Of a DNA stretch of 64,000 nucleotides, positions 43,312 through 52,371 are shown piece after piece. Within the stretch, counting starts at the first letter, position 1. Every line of letters starts with the position of its first letter. The position numbers and the translations under genes were made by a program. A model generated the notes under the pieces. That model did not search any database. It was given only the letters and a program-made list of their open reading frames with translations, and was not told the DNA's origin. Origin of the DNA: Azospirillum sp. RU38E (GTDB lineage Bacteria > Pseudomonadota > Alphaproteobacteria > Azospirillales > Azospirillaceae); contig NZ_FZOI01000003.1 in assembly GCF_900188385.1 (NCBI RefSeq), forward strand, positions 62,001 through 126,000, given 5' to 3'.

Positions 43312-43884
43312 TCAGGCGGTCGGGCCCAGCTTTTCCTCAATCCGGCGTAAACTGTCGCGGATTTCCAGCAGCACCTGCAGGCTGTCCGTCGCGGCCGGCG
43401 GAGTCGCTTCAGGCACCGTTTCGCCCCGGCACGCCGCATCCCGCAGGCGCAGCACCTTTTCCTGAAAGGTCCGGGCATCACGCAGGCCCAGCAGCTTGAT
43501 GCCGCCGCCCAGCGCCCCGGCCTCGCTGCTGCCGCCCGCCGTTTCCAGCGTCAACCGGGTCAGGCCCAGCATGTTCAGCACCGGCCCCCGCAGCAGGGAC
43601 ATATCCTGGATCTTGTCCAGCGGCACGGCACTTTCCCGCTGAAACAGGATGCCGTGCTGAAAATAAAGCCGCCGGCTGGTCACATGGCAGCGGATGGTCG
43701 GGTAATAATGGCTGGCCCACCACCAGGCCGCCGCAAGCGACAGCGGCAGGAGCACCAGCCCCACCACGGTCACGCACAGCAGGAAACTGGCCTGCAAAAA
43801 CAGATATAGCCGCAGCTTGGGATCGAATTCCGCCACCAGCAGCGGCACATCCTGTCCCTGCGCCTCAACCGCCTGTTCAGCCAT
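43312..43884 (-). CDS. bPH2/DUF304 membrane protein
   Basis: 190 aa from MAEQAVEAQGQ with AAGGGG upstream. Two adjacent hydrophobic helices (about 26-58) are followed by a bacterial PH-like domain: IRCHVTSRRLYFQHGILFQRES and VPLDKIQDMSLLRGPVLNMLGLTRLTLETAGG (separate strands). The tail ends in a short coiled coil (LLEIRDSLRRIEEKL). Such proteins are small inner-membrane factors of unknown role. Convergent with the SYLF gene. Confidence 0.88.
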   Translation of the reverse strand: MAEQAVEAQGQDVPLLVAEFDPKLRLYLFLQASFLLCVTVVGLVLLPLSLAAAWWWASHYYPTIRCHVTSRRLYFQHGILFQRESAVPLDKIQDMSLLRGPVLNMLGLTRLTLETAGGSSEAGALGGGIKLLGLRDARTFQEKVLRLRDAACRGETVPEATPPAATDSLQVLLEIRDSLRRIEEKLGPTA

Positions 43885-43963
43885 GGGTTTTCCCCTTGTT
43901 GCCAATGGGGGACAGGATGCACGCAAGCCAGCGCATCCGCCAGCGCCGGCTGATACTCCTTTG

Positions 43964-44071
43964 CCTCAAACGCCGGCGCCAACATCCGTTGGCTTGGCTT
44001 CACGCGGCATGGGCCGCGCGGCGGCAGTCGCCGCCGTGCCGGGTTACGATGCGTTCCACCCATCGTAACCC
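43964..44071 (+). repeat. Multi-hairpin dispersed repeat, copy D (diverged)
   Basis: A diverged relative of copies A-C: shares the spaced words CTCAAACGCCGG, TTGGCTT and CAGTCGCCG. Stems are kept with new sequence: GCCAAC-atcc-GTTGGC (43978-43993), CGCGGC-atgg-GCCGCG (44003-44018), CGGCGGC-agtc-GCCGCCG (44019-44036) and GGGTTACGATG/CATCGTAACCC (44041-44071). The first terminal hairpin is not evident. It abuts the stop of the following minus-strand gene. Confidence 0.7.
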
Positions 44072-44074
44072 GGC

Positions 44075-45151
44075 TCACAACAGGCTCAACTGGTCCCCTG
44101 GTGCCGGCGGTACCTGGAAGCGACTGCAATCCAAATCCCAGCGTCGGCCGCTCAGGCCCAGCCGTTTGGCCGCCGCCAGGAAGCGGGCGCGCAGCAGCGC
44201 GGCATAGGGGCCAGTTCCCTTCATACGGCTGGCAAAATCCGCCTGATAGAGCGCCCCATCGCGCGACTGGCGCACCAGCGACAGCACCCGGTCGGCCCGA
44301 TCCGGATAATGCTGGCGCAACCATTCTTCAAACAGCGGGCCGATTTCCAGCGGCAGGCGCAGGAAAATATAGCTGGCACCGCTTGCCCCCGCCCCGGCCG
44401 CCGCTTCCAGAATCGCCTCCAGCTCATGGTCATTCAAGGCCGGGATCATCGGGCTGGCCAGCACGGAGACGGGCACCCCCGCCGCTGCCAGTTCGTGCAC
44501 CGCCGCCAGACGGCGGGCGGGTGTGCTGGCGCGGGGTTCCATATGGCGGGCCAGATCGCGGTTCAGCGTGGTGATGGAGATTGCCACCCGCGCCAACCCC
44601 TGGGCCGCCATCGGCGCCAGAATATCCAGATCGCGCAGCACCAGCGCCGACTTGGTGATGATACCGACCGGCTGGTTGAAATCGCGGCAGACCGCCAGCA
44701 CCGACCGGGTGATCTGCTCGCTGCGTTCAATCGGCTGATAGGGGTCGGTATTGGCGCCGATGGCCAGCGGCCGGCAGACATAGTTCTTCGCCCGCAATTC
44801 CCGCGTCAGCAAGGCAGCCGCATCGCGCTTGGCGAACAGCATCGTCTCAAAATCCAGCCCCGGCGACAGGCCCAGATAGGCATGGGTGGGGCGGGCGAAA
44901 CAATAGACACAGCCATGCTCGCAGCCCCGGAACGGGTTCAGCGACTGGTCGAACGGCACGTCGGGTGACTGGTTGGTGCTGATCACCGTGCGCGCCCTGT
45001 CCGGCAGGATGCGGGTGCGCGGGCCGACGGTCTCCGCCTCTCCCTCCCCCCAGCCATCATCCACCGGCACCCGGCGTTCGCGTTCAAAACGGGAGCTTTC
45101 ATTGCTGATGGCGGCCCGCCCCTTGACCGCCCGCCAGGCCAGTTCATCCAT
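44075..45151 (-). CDS. PA0069-family radical SAM protein (SplB-related)
   Basis: 358 aa from MDELAWRAVKGRAAIS. Radical SAM motif CEHGCVYC (CX3CX2C) in LNPFRGCEHGCVYCFARPTH, with RTVISTNQSPDVPF before it and IGANTDPYQPIE after it. These are the hallmarks of the PA0069 branch related to spore photoproduct lyase. Substrate unknown, but the perfect LexA box just upstream supports a DNA-damage role. Single gene, followed closely by repeat copy D. Confidence 0.93.
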   Translation of the reverse strand: MDELAWRAVKGRAAISNESSRFERERRVPVDDGWGEGEAETVGPRTRILPDRARTVISTNQSPDVPFDQSLNPFRGCEHGCVYCFARPTHAYLGLSPGLDFETMLFAKRDAAALLTRELRAKNYVCRPLAIGANTDPYQPIERSEQITRSVLAVCRDFNQPVGIITKSALVLRDLDILAPMAAQGLARVAISITTLNRDLARHMEPRASTPARRLAAVHELAAAGVPVSVLASPMIPALNDHELEAILEAAAGAGASGASYIFLRLPLEIGPLFEEWLRQHYPDRADRVLSLVRQSRDGALYQADFASRMKGTGPYAALLRARFLAAAKRLGLSGRRWDLDCSRFQVPPAPGDQLSLL

Positions 45152-45168
45152 CACGCCGCCCCAAAACA

Positions 45169-45183
45169 GAACAATACATGAAC
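45169..45183 (-). promoter_or_regulatory. Perfect alphaproteobacterial LexA (SOS) box
   Basis: GAAC-AATACAT-GAAC, i.e. GTTC-N7-GTTC on the minus strand, exactly the alphaproteobacterial LexA consensus. It is 18 bp before the start of the PA0069-type radical SAM gene, where bound LexA would block transcription. Confidence 0.78.
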
Positions 45184-45334
45184 ATATCATCTATGGATGA
45201 CAAGGCAAACAACCATTCAAAAGCATATTTATATGAGAAATGAATTGCCGAGCGAGGCGGCAAAAGCTAAGAATCCCGGCAGAGGAAACAGCACCCAAAG
45301 CGGTGCAACACCACCATGCAGAACGGAAAGCGCC

Positions 45335-46477
45335 ATGAAGATCGCCCGCATTGAACTGTTCCAGGTGCCGCCCCGGTGGCTGTTCGTGCGGGTGGAGACC
45401 GATGACGGTCTGGTCGGCTGGGGTGAAGCCAGCCTGGAAGGCCATGCGGAGGCGGTGGAAGGCGCCTTCGAATCGCTGCGCGACCGGTTCATTGGTGCCG
45501 ATGCCGCCCGGATTGAGGATGTCTGGCAGACCGCCTATCGCCTGGGCTTTTACCGGGGTGGCCCGGTGCTGATGTCGGCCCTGTCGGGGCTGGATCAGGC
45601 GCTGTGGGATATCAAGGGCAAGGCGCTGAACACCCCGGTCTGGCAGATGCTGGGCGGCATGGTGCGCGACAAAATCGAATGCTATGCCTGGATCGGCGGC
45701 GACCGCCCGGATGAGGTGGCGGAGTCTGCCCGCCTGCGCCGCGACCAGGGCTTCCGCGCCGTGAAGATGAATGCCACGGCGGAGCTGAACTGGCTGGCCA
45801 CCAGCCGCGATATTGACGGGGTGCTGGCCCGTGCCTCTGCCGTGCAGGCGCAGGGGCTGGATGTCGGGCTGGATTTCCATGGCCGGGTGCATAAGCCGAT
45901 GGCCAAACAGCTGGCCGCCGCCTTGGAACCGCTGCGCCCGCTTTTCATCGAAGAACCGCTTTTGTCGGAAAATATCGAGGGGCTGGCCCAGCTGGCAGGA
46001 TTGACCACCCTGCCCATCGCGCTGGGCGAACGGCTTTATAGCCGCTGGGATTTCAAGCCCTTCCTGACCCAGGGGATCGTGGATATCATCCAGCCCGACC
46101 TGTCACACGCCGGCGGCATTTCAGAGGTGAAGCGCATCGCCACCATGGCGGAAGCCTATGATGTGGCGCTGGCCCCGCATTGTCCGCTGGGGCCGATCGC
46201 CTTTGCCTCCTGTCTGGCGCTGGCCGTCTCCACCCCCAATTTCATCATCGAGGAAATGTCGCTAGGCATCCATTACAATACCGGCGGCTATGACCTGCTG
46301 ACCTACCTGCGCGACCCGTCGATCTTCGCCTTGACCGACGGCTTCGTCGCCGCCCCCACCGGCCCCGGTCTGGGGGTGGAGATCAACGAAGAACTGGTGC
46401 GCGACATGGCCCGCACCCCGCACCGCTGGCGCAACCCCGCTTGGCGCCTGCCGGACGGCAGCTTGGCGGAGTGGTAA
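45335..46477 (+). CDS. dgoD: Galactonate dehydratase (mandelate racemase/enolase superfamily)
   Basis: 380 aa from MKIARIELFQVPPRW with GGAAAG upstream, very close to the usual 382 aa. Metal ligands and active-site motifs fit DgoD: LDFHGRVHKP (Asp), FIEEPLL (Glu), ALGERLYSRW (Glu) and the catalytic His in LAPHCPLGPI. It dehydrates D-galactonate to 2-keto-3-deoxygalactonate. It stands alone, without kinase, aldolase or transporter genes in sight. Confidence 0.94.
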   Translation: MKIARIELFQVPPRWLFVRVETDDGLVGWGEASLEGHAEAVEGAFESLRDRFIGADAARIEDVWQTAYRLGFYRGGPVLMSALSGLDQALWDIKGKALNTPVWQMLGGMVRDKIECYAWIGGDRPDEVAESARLRRDQGFRAVKMNATAELNWLATSRDIDGVLARASAVQAQGLDVGLDFHGRVHKPMAKQLAAALEPLRPLFIEEPLLSENIEGLAQLAGLTTLPIALGERLYSRWDFKPFLTQGIVDIIQPDLSHAGGISEVKRIATMAEAYDVALAPHCPLGPIAFASCLALAVSTPNFIIEEMSLGIHYNTGGYDLLTYLRDPSIFALTDGFVAAPTGPGLGVEINEELVRDMARTPHRWRNPAWRLPDGSLAEW

Positions 46478-46488
46478 CAGCCACCCGC

Positions 46489-46938
46489 TCAGGCCGGCGG
46501 CGCCGTGGCCCTGTCACGGCGCGCCTGCCAGGCCAGACGCAACACCTCACGCAGCGGCCCCCAGGCCACCAGATTTTCCCATTCATCGGGCCCGGCCCAG
46601 CAGACGGCGCGCGCATCATCGCCGGCCACCGGCTCCCCCGCCCGCCATTCGGCCACCACATCCACGATGGTGTAATGGAACAGCAGGGCGCCGGCGGCAT
46701 CATGGACGATATTATCCACCGCCGTCAGCACCGACCGGGCCACCGCCTCCACCCCCGTTTCCTCCCGCACCTCCCGGATGGCGGCCTGAAACAGCGTCTC
46801 CCCCAGCTCCTGGCTGCCGCCGGGCAGCGACCATTCCCCTTCCCCCGGTGGTTTGCCGCGCTGGATCAGCAGGATCTGATCGCCCTTCCAGACGATGCAG
46901 CCGACGCCGACACGGGGATGGGTCAGGGGGATTGGCAC
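46489..46938 (-). CDS. NUDIX hydrolase
   Basis: 149 aa with the full Nudix box GGSQELGETLFQAAIREVREETG (GX5EX7REUXEEXGU, spaced correctly). The lead VGVGCIVWKGDQILLIQRGKPPGEG is typical of the ADP-ribose pyrophosphatase/MutT-like group. Substrate not determinable. Convergent with dgoD (11 bp between stops). Confidence 0.93.
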   Translation of the reverse strand: MPIPLTHPRVGVGCIVWKGDQILLIQRGKPPGEGEWSLPGGSQELGETLFQAAIREVREETGVEAVARSVLTAVDNIVHDAAGALLFHYTIVDVVAEWRAGEPVAGDDARAVCWAGPDEWENLVAWGPLREVLRLAWQARRDRATAPPA

Positions 46939-46964
46939 GATGCGTCCTCTGTTTAGAATAAAAA

Positions 46965-46991
46965 ACCCCCGCCGATGAAACCGGCGGGGGT
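46965..46991 (-). terminator. Intrinsic terminator of the phaA-phbB operon
   Basis: ACCCCCGCCG...CGGCGGGGGT hairpin; on the minus strand it is followed by TTTTTTATT, 28 bases after the phbB stop. Confidence 0.92.
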
Positions 46992-47019
46992 CTGACTTTC
47001 CAGCGGGAGGCCGCCGGGA

Positions 47020-47742
47020 TCAATACATGTGCTGGCCACCATTGATGGACAGGGTGGAACCGGTGATGAAACCGGCATCATCCGCCACCAGGAACAGCAC
47101 ACCGCGGGCGATTTCCTCCGCCTTGCCCAGACGGCCGACCGGCACCTTGGCGACGATCTTTTCCAGCACGTTGGGCGGCACGGCGCGCACCATGTCCGTG
47201 TCGATATAGCCCGGCGCGATGGCGTTCACGGTGATGCCCTTGGCGGCCCCTTCCTGGGCCAGGGCCTTGGTGAAGCCATGGATGCCGGACTTGGCAGCGG
47301 CATAGTTCACCTGACCATACTGGCCGGCCTGACCATTGATGGAGCCGATATTGACGATGCGGCCGAAATTGCGGGCGCGCATCCCGTCAATGACGGCGCG
47401 GCAGGTGTTGAAGCAGCTGGCCAGATTGGTCTGGATCACCGCGTTCCACTGTTCAAAATTCATCCGGTGCATCACGCCGTCACGGGTGATGCCGGCATTA
47501 TTGACCAGCACGTCAATGGGGCCCAGCTCCGCCTCGATCTTGGCCACGGACTCATTCACCGCGTTCGGGTCGGACACGTCGAACTTATAGGCGGCAATGC
47601 CGGTCCGTTCGGTGAACTGACGGGCAGCCTCGTCATTGCCACCATAATTGGCCGCAACAACATAACCGGCATTCTTCAGCGCGACGGAAATCGCCTCGCC
47701 AATGCCGCGCGTACCACCCGTTACCAAAGCCACTCGTGCCAT
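47020..47742 (-). CDS. phbB: Acetoacetyl-CoA reductase
   Basis: 240 aa short-chain dehydrogenase: NADPH loop GGTRGIGEA, catalytic YAAAK with preceding Ser (NIGSINGQ), NNAGITRD and the PhaB-typical C-terminus GSTLSINGGQHMY. It reduces acetoacetyl-CoA to (R)-3-hydroxybutyryl-CoA for polyhydroxybutyrate. Follows phaA by 87 bp on the same strand; the polymerase gene phaC is not in the window. Confidence 0.97.
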   Translation of the reverse strand: MARVALVTGGTRGIGEAISVALKNAGYVVAANYGGNDEAARQFTERTGIAAYKFDVSDPNAVNESVAKIEAELGPIDVLVNNAGITRDGVMHRMNFEQWNAVIQTNLASCFNTCRAVIDGMRARNFGRIVNIGSINGQAGQYGQVNYAAAKSGIHGFTKALAQEGAAKGITVNAIAPGYIDTDMVRAVPPNVLEKIVAKVPVGRLGKAEEIARGVLFLVADDAGFITGSTLSINGGQHMY

Positions 47743-47829
47743 TTGTTTCCCCCGTGGTTGTGAATTGCTTGGATATTAAAAGGGTGGCCCCCCGCCGGCG
47801 ATCAGGCCGGCAGAGGCCGTTTTTGAAGC

Positions 47830-49005
47830 TCAGTCGCGCTCCACGCAGAGGGCGACACCCATGCCGCCGCCAATGCACAGGGTCGCCAGACCCTTCTTGG
47901 CGTCGCGGCGGGCCATTTCATGCAACAGGGTCACCAGCACGCGGGCACCCGATGCACCGATCGGGTGACCCAGGGCAATGGCGCCGCCATTGACATTCAC
48001 CTTGGCCGGATCCCAGCCCAGATCCTTGTTCACGGCCAGGGCCTGGGCGGCGAACGCCTCATTCGCCTCAATCAGGTCCAGTTGGTCGATGGACCAGCCA
48101 GCCTTGCGCAGCGCTTCGCGCGACGCCGGGATGGGGCCGGTGCCCATGATGGAGGGATCGACGCCGGCGGTAGCCCAGCTGACGATGCGGGCCAGCGGCT
48201 GCACGCCGCGCTTGGCGGCATTGTCAGCACGCATCAGCACCAGGGCGGCAGCACCGTCATTGAGGCCAGACGCATTGCCGGCGGTGACGGTACCATCCTT
48301 CTTGAAGGCGGGCTTCAGCTTGGCCAGCGTTTCCGCCGTGGTGCCATGCTTGGGATATTCATCGGCATCCACCACCACATCGCCCTTGCGGCTGGCGATG
48401 GTGACGGCGGCGATTTCGGCCTTGAAGCGGCCTTCCTTCTGCGCGGCTTCGGCCTTCTGCTGCGAGCCGGCGGCAAAGGCGTCCTGCTCCTCGCGGCTGA
48501 TCTGGAACTTCTCCGCCACATTCTCGGCGGTGATGCCCATGTGATAGCCGTTGAAGGCATCCCACAGGCCGTCCTTGATCATGGTGTCGACCAGGGCGGC
48601 GTCGCCCATCTTGGTGCCACCACGCATATAGATGGCGTGCGGGGACAGCGACATGCTTTCCTGGCCGCCGGCCACCACCACGTCAGTATCCCCCAGCAGC
48701 AGCGACTGATAGCCCAGCGCCACCGCGCGCAGGCCGGAACCGCAGATCTGGTTGATGGCGAACGCCGTGCGGCTGGACGGAATACCGGCCGCGATAGCGG
48801 CCTGGCGGACCGGATTCTGGCCCAGGCCGGCGGTCAGCACATGGCCCATCACCACTTCGGAGACTTCGGCGGCATCGGTCTGCGCACGGGCCAGCGCCTC
48901 GCGGATGGCGACCTCGCCCAGCTTGGCGGCGGGCACGCCCGCAAAGGCGCCGTTGAAAGACCCGATGGGGGTACGGGCCGCACCGGCAATTACCACTTCA
49001 ACCAT
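47830..49005 (-). CDS. phaA: Acetyl-CoA C-acetyltransferase (beta-ketothiolase)
   Basis: 391 aa, standard thiolase length. Catalytic residues: Cys in [11 protein letters not shown], His in [19 protein letters not shown] (read in two parts) and Cys in [11 protein letters not shown] near the end. It condenses two acetyl-CoA to acetoacetyl-CoA. First gene of the phaA-phbB unit. Confidence 0.98.
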   Translation of the reverse strand: MVEVVIAGAARTPIGSFNGAFAGVPAAKLGEVAIREALARAQTDAAEVSEVVMGHVLTAGLGQNPVRQAAIAAGIPSSRTAFAINQICGSGLRAVALGYQSLLLGDTDVVVAGGQESMSLSPHAIYMRGGTKMGDAALVDTMIKDGLWDAFNGYHMGITAENVAEKFQISREEQDAFAAGSQQKAEAAQKEGRFKAEIAAVTIASRKGDVVVDADEYPKHGTTAETLAKLKPAFKKDGTVTAGNASGLNDGAAALVLMRADNAAKRGVQPLARIVSWATAGVDPSIMGTGPIPASREALRKAGWSIDQLDLIEANEAFAAQALAVNKDLGWDPAKVNVNGGAIALGHPIGASGARVLVTLLHEMARRDAKKGLATLCIGGGMGVALCVERD

Positions 49006-49142
49006 GGTTCCTCTCCTTGAAAGCGTGTTTGACAGGTTGTTTCACCCGTCCCTGCCCTCGGGCGTCAGATTAGGCGGAACCGGTCGGCCGGCGCAAGCCG
49101 GGCACAGGCCAATTCCCGCCCCGCGCGTACTATTGTCATGGA

Positions 49143-50621
49143 TCAATCCCGCTTTCCCAGCAAAGTTTCAGCCGCAACCTTTTCTGGCGCCCGGCGGGGG
49201 AATACCAATGTAAACAGGGCCCCGCCCTCCGGCGCGTCCCCAACCGTCACCGTACCGCCCAGGCGCACGGTGACGATGGAATAAAGCAGGTAGAGGCCGA
49301 GCCCGGACCCGCCGCTGCCGCGCCGGGTGGTGAAGAACGGTTCAAAAATCCGCTCCCACAGGCTGGGGGGAATCCCCTGCCCGTCATCGCTGTAAACCAG
49401 TTCCACCCGATCCCCCGGCAGCAGCCGCGCCGACAGGCGCAGATGGCCCGGCCGTTCATCGGGATAGCCGTGCATGATGCTGTTCATCACCAGATTGGTG
49501 ATGACCTGGGCCACTGCCCCCGGATAGCCATCCAGCTCGATCGCCTCAGGAATATCAACAGCCACCTTATGCTGGGCGCGGCGCAGATGCGGCGACAGGC
49601 TGGCCAGCACCTCCGCACTATACGGACCCAGCCGGAAAGCGCGGCGGGCGTCGCTGGACTGATCCACCGCCACATCCTTGAAGGACTGGATCAGCTCACC
49701 CGCCCGCAAGGCGTTGCGCTCGATCAGGGCGGAAAGCTCTTCCACCAGCCGCAGATATTCATCCAGCTCATGGCGGCGCAACCGGCCTTCCGCCACCCGT
49801 GCCACCAGTTCCCGCGTTTCCGCGCGCAGCTGGGAGGCACCGGTAACGGTCAGGCCGACGGGTGTGTTCACCTCATGCGCCACGCCGGCCACCATGCTGC
49901 CCAGGCCGGCCATCTTTTCCTGCAGCAGCATCTGCGATTGCGCGGCGCGCAAGTCGGCCAGCGCCTTTTCCGCCGTGCGCCGCTCGGCCACGGCGGCATC
50001 GCGGGCATCGCGCAGCCGGCGCCGGGTGCGCGTGCGCGCCGACTGCGCCGACAGGGTCGCCAGGATCATCAACACAATCGCCGTCACCATCAGGGCGAAT
50101 CGCGAATGGAGATCAGGCGGCACCGGGGGCCGATAGAGCTGGCACAGATAGGTGCCGATGATGACCAGGGCGAATCCGCCGAAAAACACCAGAATGGCCC
50201 GGTTGCCACCGAAATTGCCCGTCGTGACCACCCCCACCAGGAACAGGGGCAACAGGGGGGAATGCAGTCCCCCGGTCAGATTCAGCAGATAGGCAATGGC
50301 CGTCAGCCCCATCAGGTTGTTGGCCAGCGTCACCGCATGAAAGCGGCCGGTCAGCCGCACCAGCACCAGATTGGCGGCCAGCAGCGTGGCATAGATCATC
50401 CAGGCCAGACTGGCCGGGGTGGACGGCCCCTCCTTGATGATCCAGACGCCGGAAATCACCAGCAGCCCGCCCAGAATCAGCAGGGTGATGCGCACAAAGG
50501 CGCGGGCGCGCTGAAGCTGGTTTTCATCAAAGCCAGGCTGGCGCATCGCGGTGGGGATGAACAGGTCGGTGACACGGCGCAGTGCCGCCGCCAACCTTCC
50601 CTGCAAACCCAATCGCGCCAT
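49143..50621 (-). CDS. Orphan membrane sensor histidine kinase
   Basis: 492 aa. About six membrane helices occupy residues 40-195 (ITLLILGGLLVISGVW, LALVIIGTYL and others) with almost no periplasmic loop, a layout of membrane-integral sensors. A coiled coil leads to the H-box GVAHEVNTPVG (H249) and the HATPase with NSIMHGY, DDGQGIP, EPFFTTRRG and GSGLGLYLL. GGAGAGG precedes the ATG. No response regulator nearby. Dimerisation and ATPase parts are close to those of the kinase at 36249, including the shared [22 protein letters not shown] segment. Confidence 0.93.
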   Translation of the reverse strand: MARLGLQGRLAAALRRVTDLFIPTAMRQPGFDENQLQRARAFVRITLLILGGLLVISGVWIIKEGPSTPASLAWMIYATLLAANLVLVRLTGRFHAVTLANNLMGLTAIAYLLNLTGGLHSPLLPLFLVGVVTTGNFGGNRAILVFFGGFALVIIGTYLCQLYRPPVPPDLHSRFALMVTAIVLMILATLSAQSARTRTRRRLRDARDAAVAERRTAEKALADLRAAQSQMLLQEKMAGLGSMVAGVAHEVNTPVGLTVTGASQLRAETRELVARVAEGRLRRHELDEYLRLVEELSALIERNALRAGELIQSFKDVAVDQSSDARRAFRLGPYSAEVLASLSPHLRRAQHKVAVDIPEAIELDGYPGAVAQVITNLVMNSIMHGYPDERPGHLRLSARLLPGDRVELVYSDDGQGIPPSLWERIFEPFFTTRRGSGGSGLGLYLLYSIVTVRLGGTVTVGDAPEGGALFTLVFPRRAPEKVAAETLLGKRD

Positions 50622-50744
50622 CCCGCACCACCTCTCCGGTCAGCCCCATTCCAGGCTGAACGATATCGGGTGAAAGCTCAATCGCAACCGCGCGAGTTTT
50701 CGTGAAACTTTCGCCATTTATGACAAGGGTAGGCCGGAGGGCGG

Positions 50745-51056
50745 TTACAGCCCGTGGTGCTGGCGGGCCATCAGGCACGCCTCGTCCCCCGGCAGGCAGT
50801 CCCGGCAGACAATCGGCCGCAGCGCATAGATACCACAGCCTGTCGCCTCCCCCACCTTGCCGGTGAGCGCGACACAGCGATCCCCCTCGCAGCGCATCCC
50901 CGACCCGTTGGCCGCCACCATGGCCGGGGGAATGCGGGCAATATCCGCATCATCTTCCAGCGTGAAGCGCGGCCATTCGGCGGAATAGGCGCAGCAGGCG
51001 CCACAGGCCTGACAGTCAAAATCCGCCAGCGCTGGCAACCCGTCCCAATCATCCAT
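50745..51056 (-). CDS. YkgJ-family cysteine cluster protein
   Basis: 103 aa from [13 protein letters not shown]. Eight or so Cys arranged as CQACGACC...CEGDRC...[15 protein letters not shown], the pattern of the YkgJ/CxxCxxCC zinc- or iron-binding family. Function unknown. GGGGGA precedes the ATG. Alone between the membrane kinase and the cold-shock gene. Confidence 0.88.
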   Translation of the reverse strand: MDDWDGLPALADFDCQACGACCAYSAEWPRFTLEDDADIARIPPAMVAANGSGMRCEGDRCVALTGKVGEATGCGIYALRPIVCRDCLPGDEACLMARQHHGL

Positions 51057-51326
51057 GGTCTGTCCCCCAGCCCGCAAAAGGCATCCCCGCAGATAGGTGC
51101 ATCACGCTGCTTTTTGCAAGCCTGCCCGTTAACACATGGCCGCCAGAACCACGAAATCCGGTATTGCCCTTGCAAGCGGGGGCGGGAGCGTCCATATCAG
51201 GCGGGTCATTCTTCCTACGGACTGCCGGCCTGCTGCCTTCGGGTTTCCAGATCGACGACCCATCTGGACACGTCTGATGCGGCGCGCCGGTGGCGTGCTG
51301 CCATCCCAAATCGAAGGAGAGGCACA

Positions 51327-51536
51327 ATGCCGATCGGTTCCGTTAAGTGGTTCAACAGCACCAAGGGTTTTGGTTTCATTCAGCCGGAAAATGGCGGTTC
51401 GGACGTGTTCGTCCATATCTCCGCCGTTGAGCGCGCTGGCATGTCTTCCCTGAACGAAGGCCAGAAGGTCTCGTTCGAGGAAGAGCGCGATCCGCGCCGG
51501 GGCAAGACCTCCGCCGTCAATCTGAAGGCGGTCTGA
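51327..51536 (+). CDS. Cold-shock protein (CspA family)
   Basis: 69 aa beginning [20 protein letters not shown], with RNP1 (KGFGFI) and RNP2 (VFVHIS) motifs; a single OB-fold RNA chaperone. AAGGAG lies eight bases before the ATG. About 270 bp of non-coding DNA precede it (51057-51326), room for the long structured leader typical of csp genes, though no promoter is assigned. A strong hairpin follows. Confidence 0.96.
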   Translation: MPIGSVKWFNSTKGFGFIQPENGGSDVFVHISAVERAGMSSLNEGQKVSFEEERDPRRGKTSAVNLKAV

Positions 51537-51560
51537 TCGCCGCAAGGCATCGGAATTGGG

Positions 51561-51592
51561 AAGGGGGACGCCGGGCAACCGGCGTCCCCCTT
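51561..51592 (+). terminator. Hairpin terminator after the cold-shock gene
   Basis: AAGGGGGACGCCGG-GCAA-CCGGCGTCCCCCTT, a perfect 14-bp stem with a four-base loop, 24 bases after the stop; only a short pyrimidine tract follows. Confidence 0.8.
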
Positions 51593-51628
51593 CTGCTTTA
51601 TACCCTATCGTTTCAAGGAGTTGGCCCC

Positions 51629-51853
51629 ATGGCCAAGAAGAAGGCGCCGGTGGAAACCGGCCATGTGCTGTTCGACGTCTATTATCAGGACGGTCAGCGC
51701 ACCTCCAACCGCAAGGTTCCCCGTGCCCTGGTCGGCGGCCTGGATGGCGAAGATCCGGTGCGTGGGTTCATTGAGGAACAGGATCGGGAAATTGCCCAGA
51801 TGTCCGGCAAGCCGCGCGGGCCGATCAAAAGCATCTCCCGCTCGCCAAACTGA
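51629..51853 (+). CDS. Small conserved hypothetical protein
   Basis: 74 aa, basic start (MAKKKAPVETGHVLFDVYY) and a middle part with RTSNRKVPRALVGGLDGEDP. It appears to be a short soluble protein related to small alphaproteobacterial unknowns that often lie near csp genes. AAGGAG sits 10 bases upstream. No catalytic motif is visible. Confidence 0.75.
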   Translation: MAKKKAPVETGHVLFDVYYQDGQRTSNRKVPRALVGGLDGEDPVRGFIEEQDREIAQMSGKPRGPIKSISRSPN

Positions 51854-51909
51854 TCCTGTCGGGGCATTGTGCGGGCCTTATCCAATTCTTCTGCTGAAAC
51901 ACGCCCGCC

Positions 51910-52368
51910 ATGCCTGAAATACTGATCGATGCCGATGCCTGCCCCGTGAAGGAGGAAACCTTCCGGGTTGCCCTGCGCTATGGGCTGACCGTGTATCTGG
52001 TCGCCAACAGCCCGCTGCGCGTGCCGGCGGAAGGCGATGTGCGGCTGGTCGTCGTCTCTGACGGGTTTGACGCTGCCGATGACTGGATCGTGGAAAAGGC
52101 GGCGAAGGACGATATCGTCATCAGCGCCGACATCCAGCTGGCCAAGCGCTGCCTGGACAAGGGGGCCCGTGTCGTCGGCCCCACCGGCCGGTCCTTTACC
52201 CCGGCCAATATCGGTTCCGCCCTGGCCAGCCGCGCCCTGATGCAGGATTTGCGCGACATGGGGGTGGTACAGGGCGGCAATGCGCCCATGTCCAAATCCG
52301 ACAAATCGGCCTTCCTGCAGGAACTGGACCGGGTGATCAACGCGGTCAAACGCGGCCGGCCTTCCTGA
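51910..52368 (+). CDS. YaiI/YqxD (DUF188) family protein
   Basis: 152 aa. The N-terminal ILIDADACPVKEE motif and the DDWIVEKAAKDDIVISADIQLAKRC core (in two helices) define the UPF0178 family, a PIN-like fold with clustered Asp residues. No activity is established. The C-terminal QELDRVINAVKRGRPS is typical. Stop is four bases from the convergent cyclic-nucleotide-binding gene. Confidence 0.93.
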   Translation: MPEILIDADACPVKEETFRVALRYGLTVYLVANSPLRVPAEGDVRLVVVSDGFDAADDWIVEKAAKDDIVISADIQLAKRCLDKGARVVGPTGRSFTPANIGSALASRALMQDLRDMGVVQGGNAPMSKSDKSAFLQELDRVINAVKRGRPS

Positions 52369-52371
52369 TCG

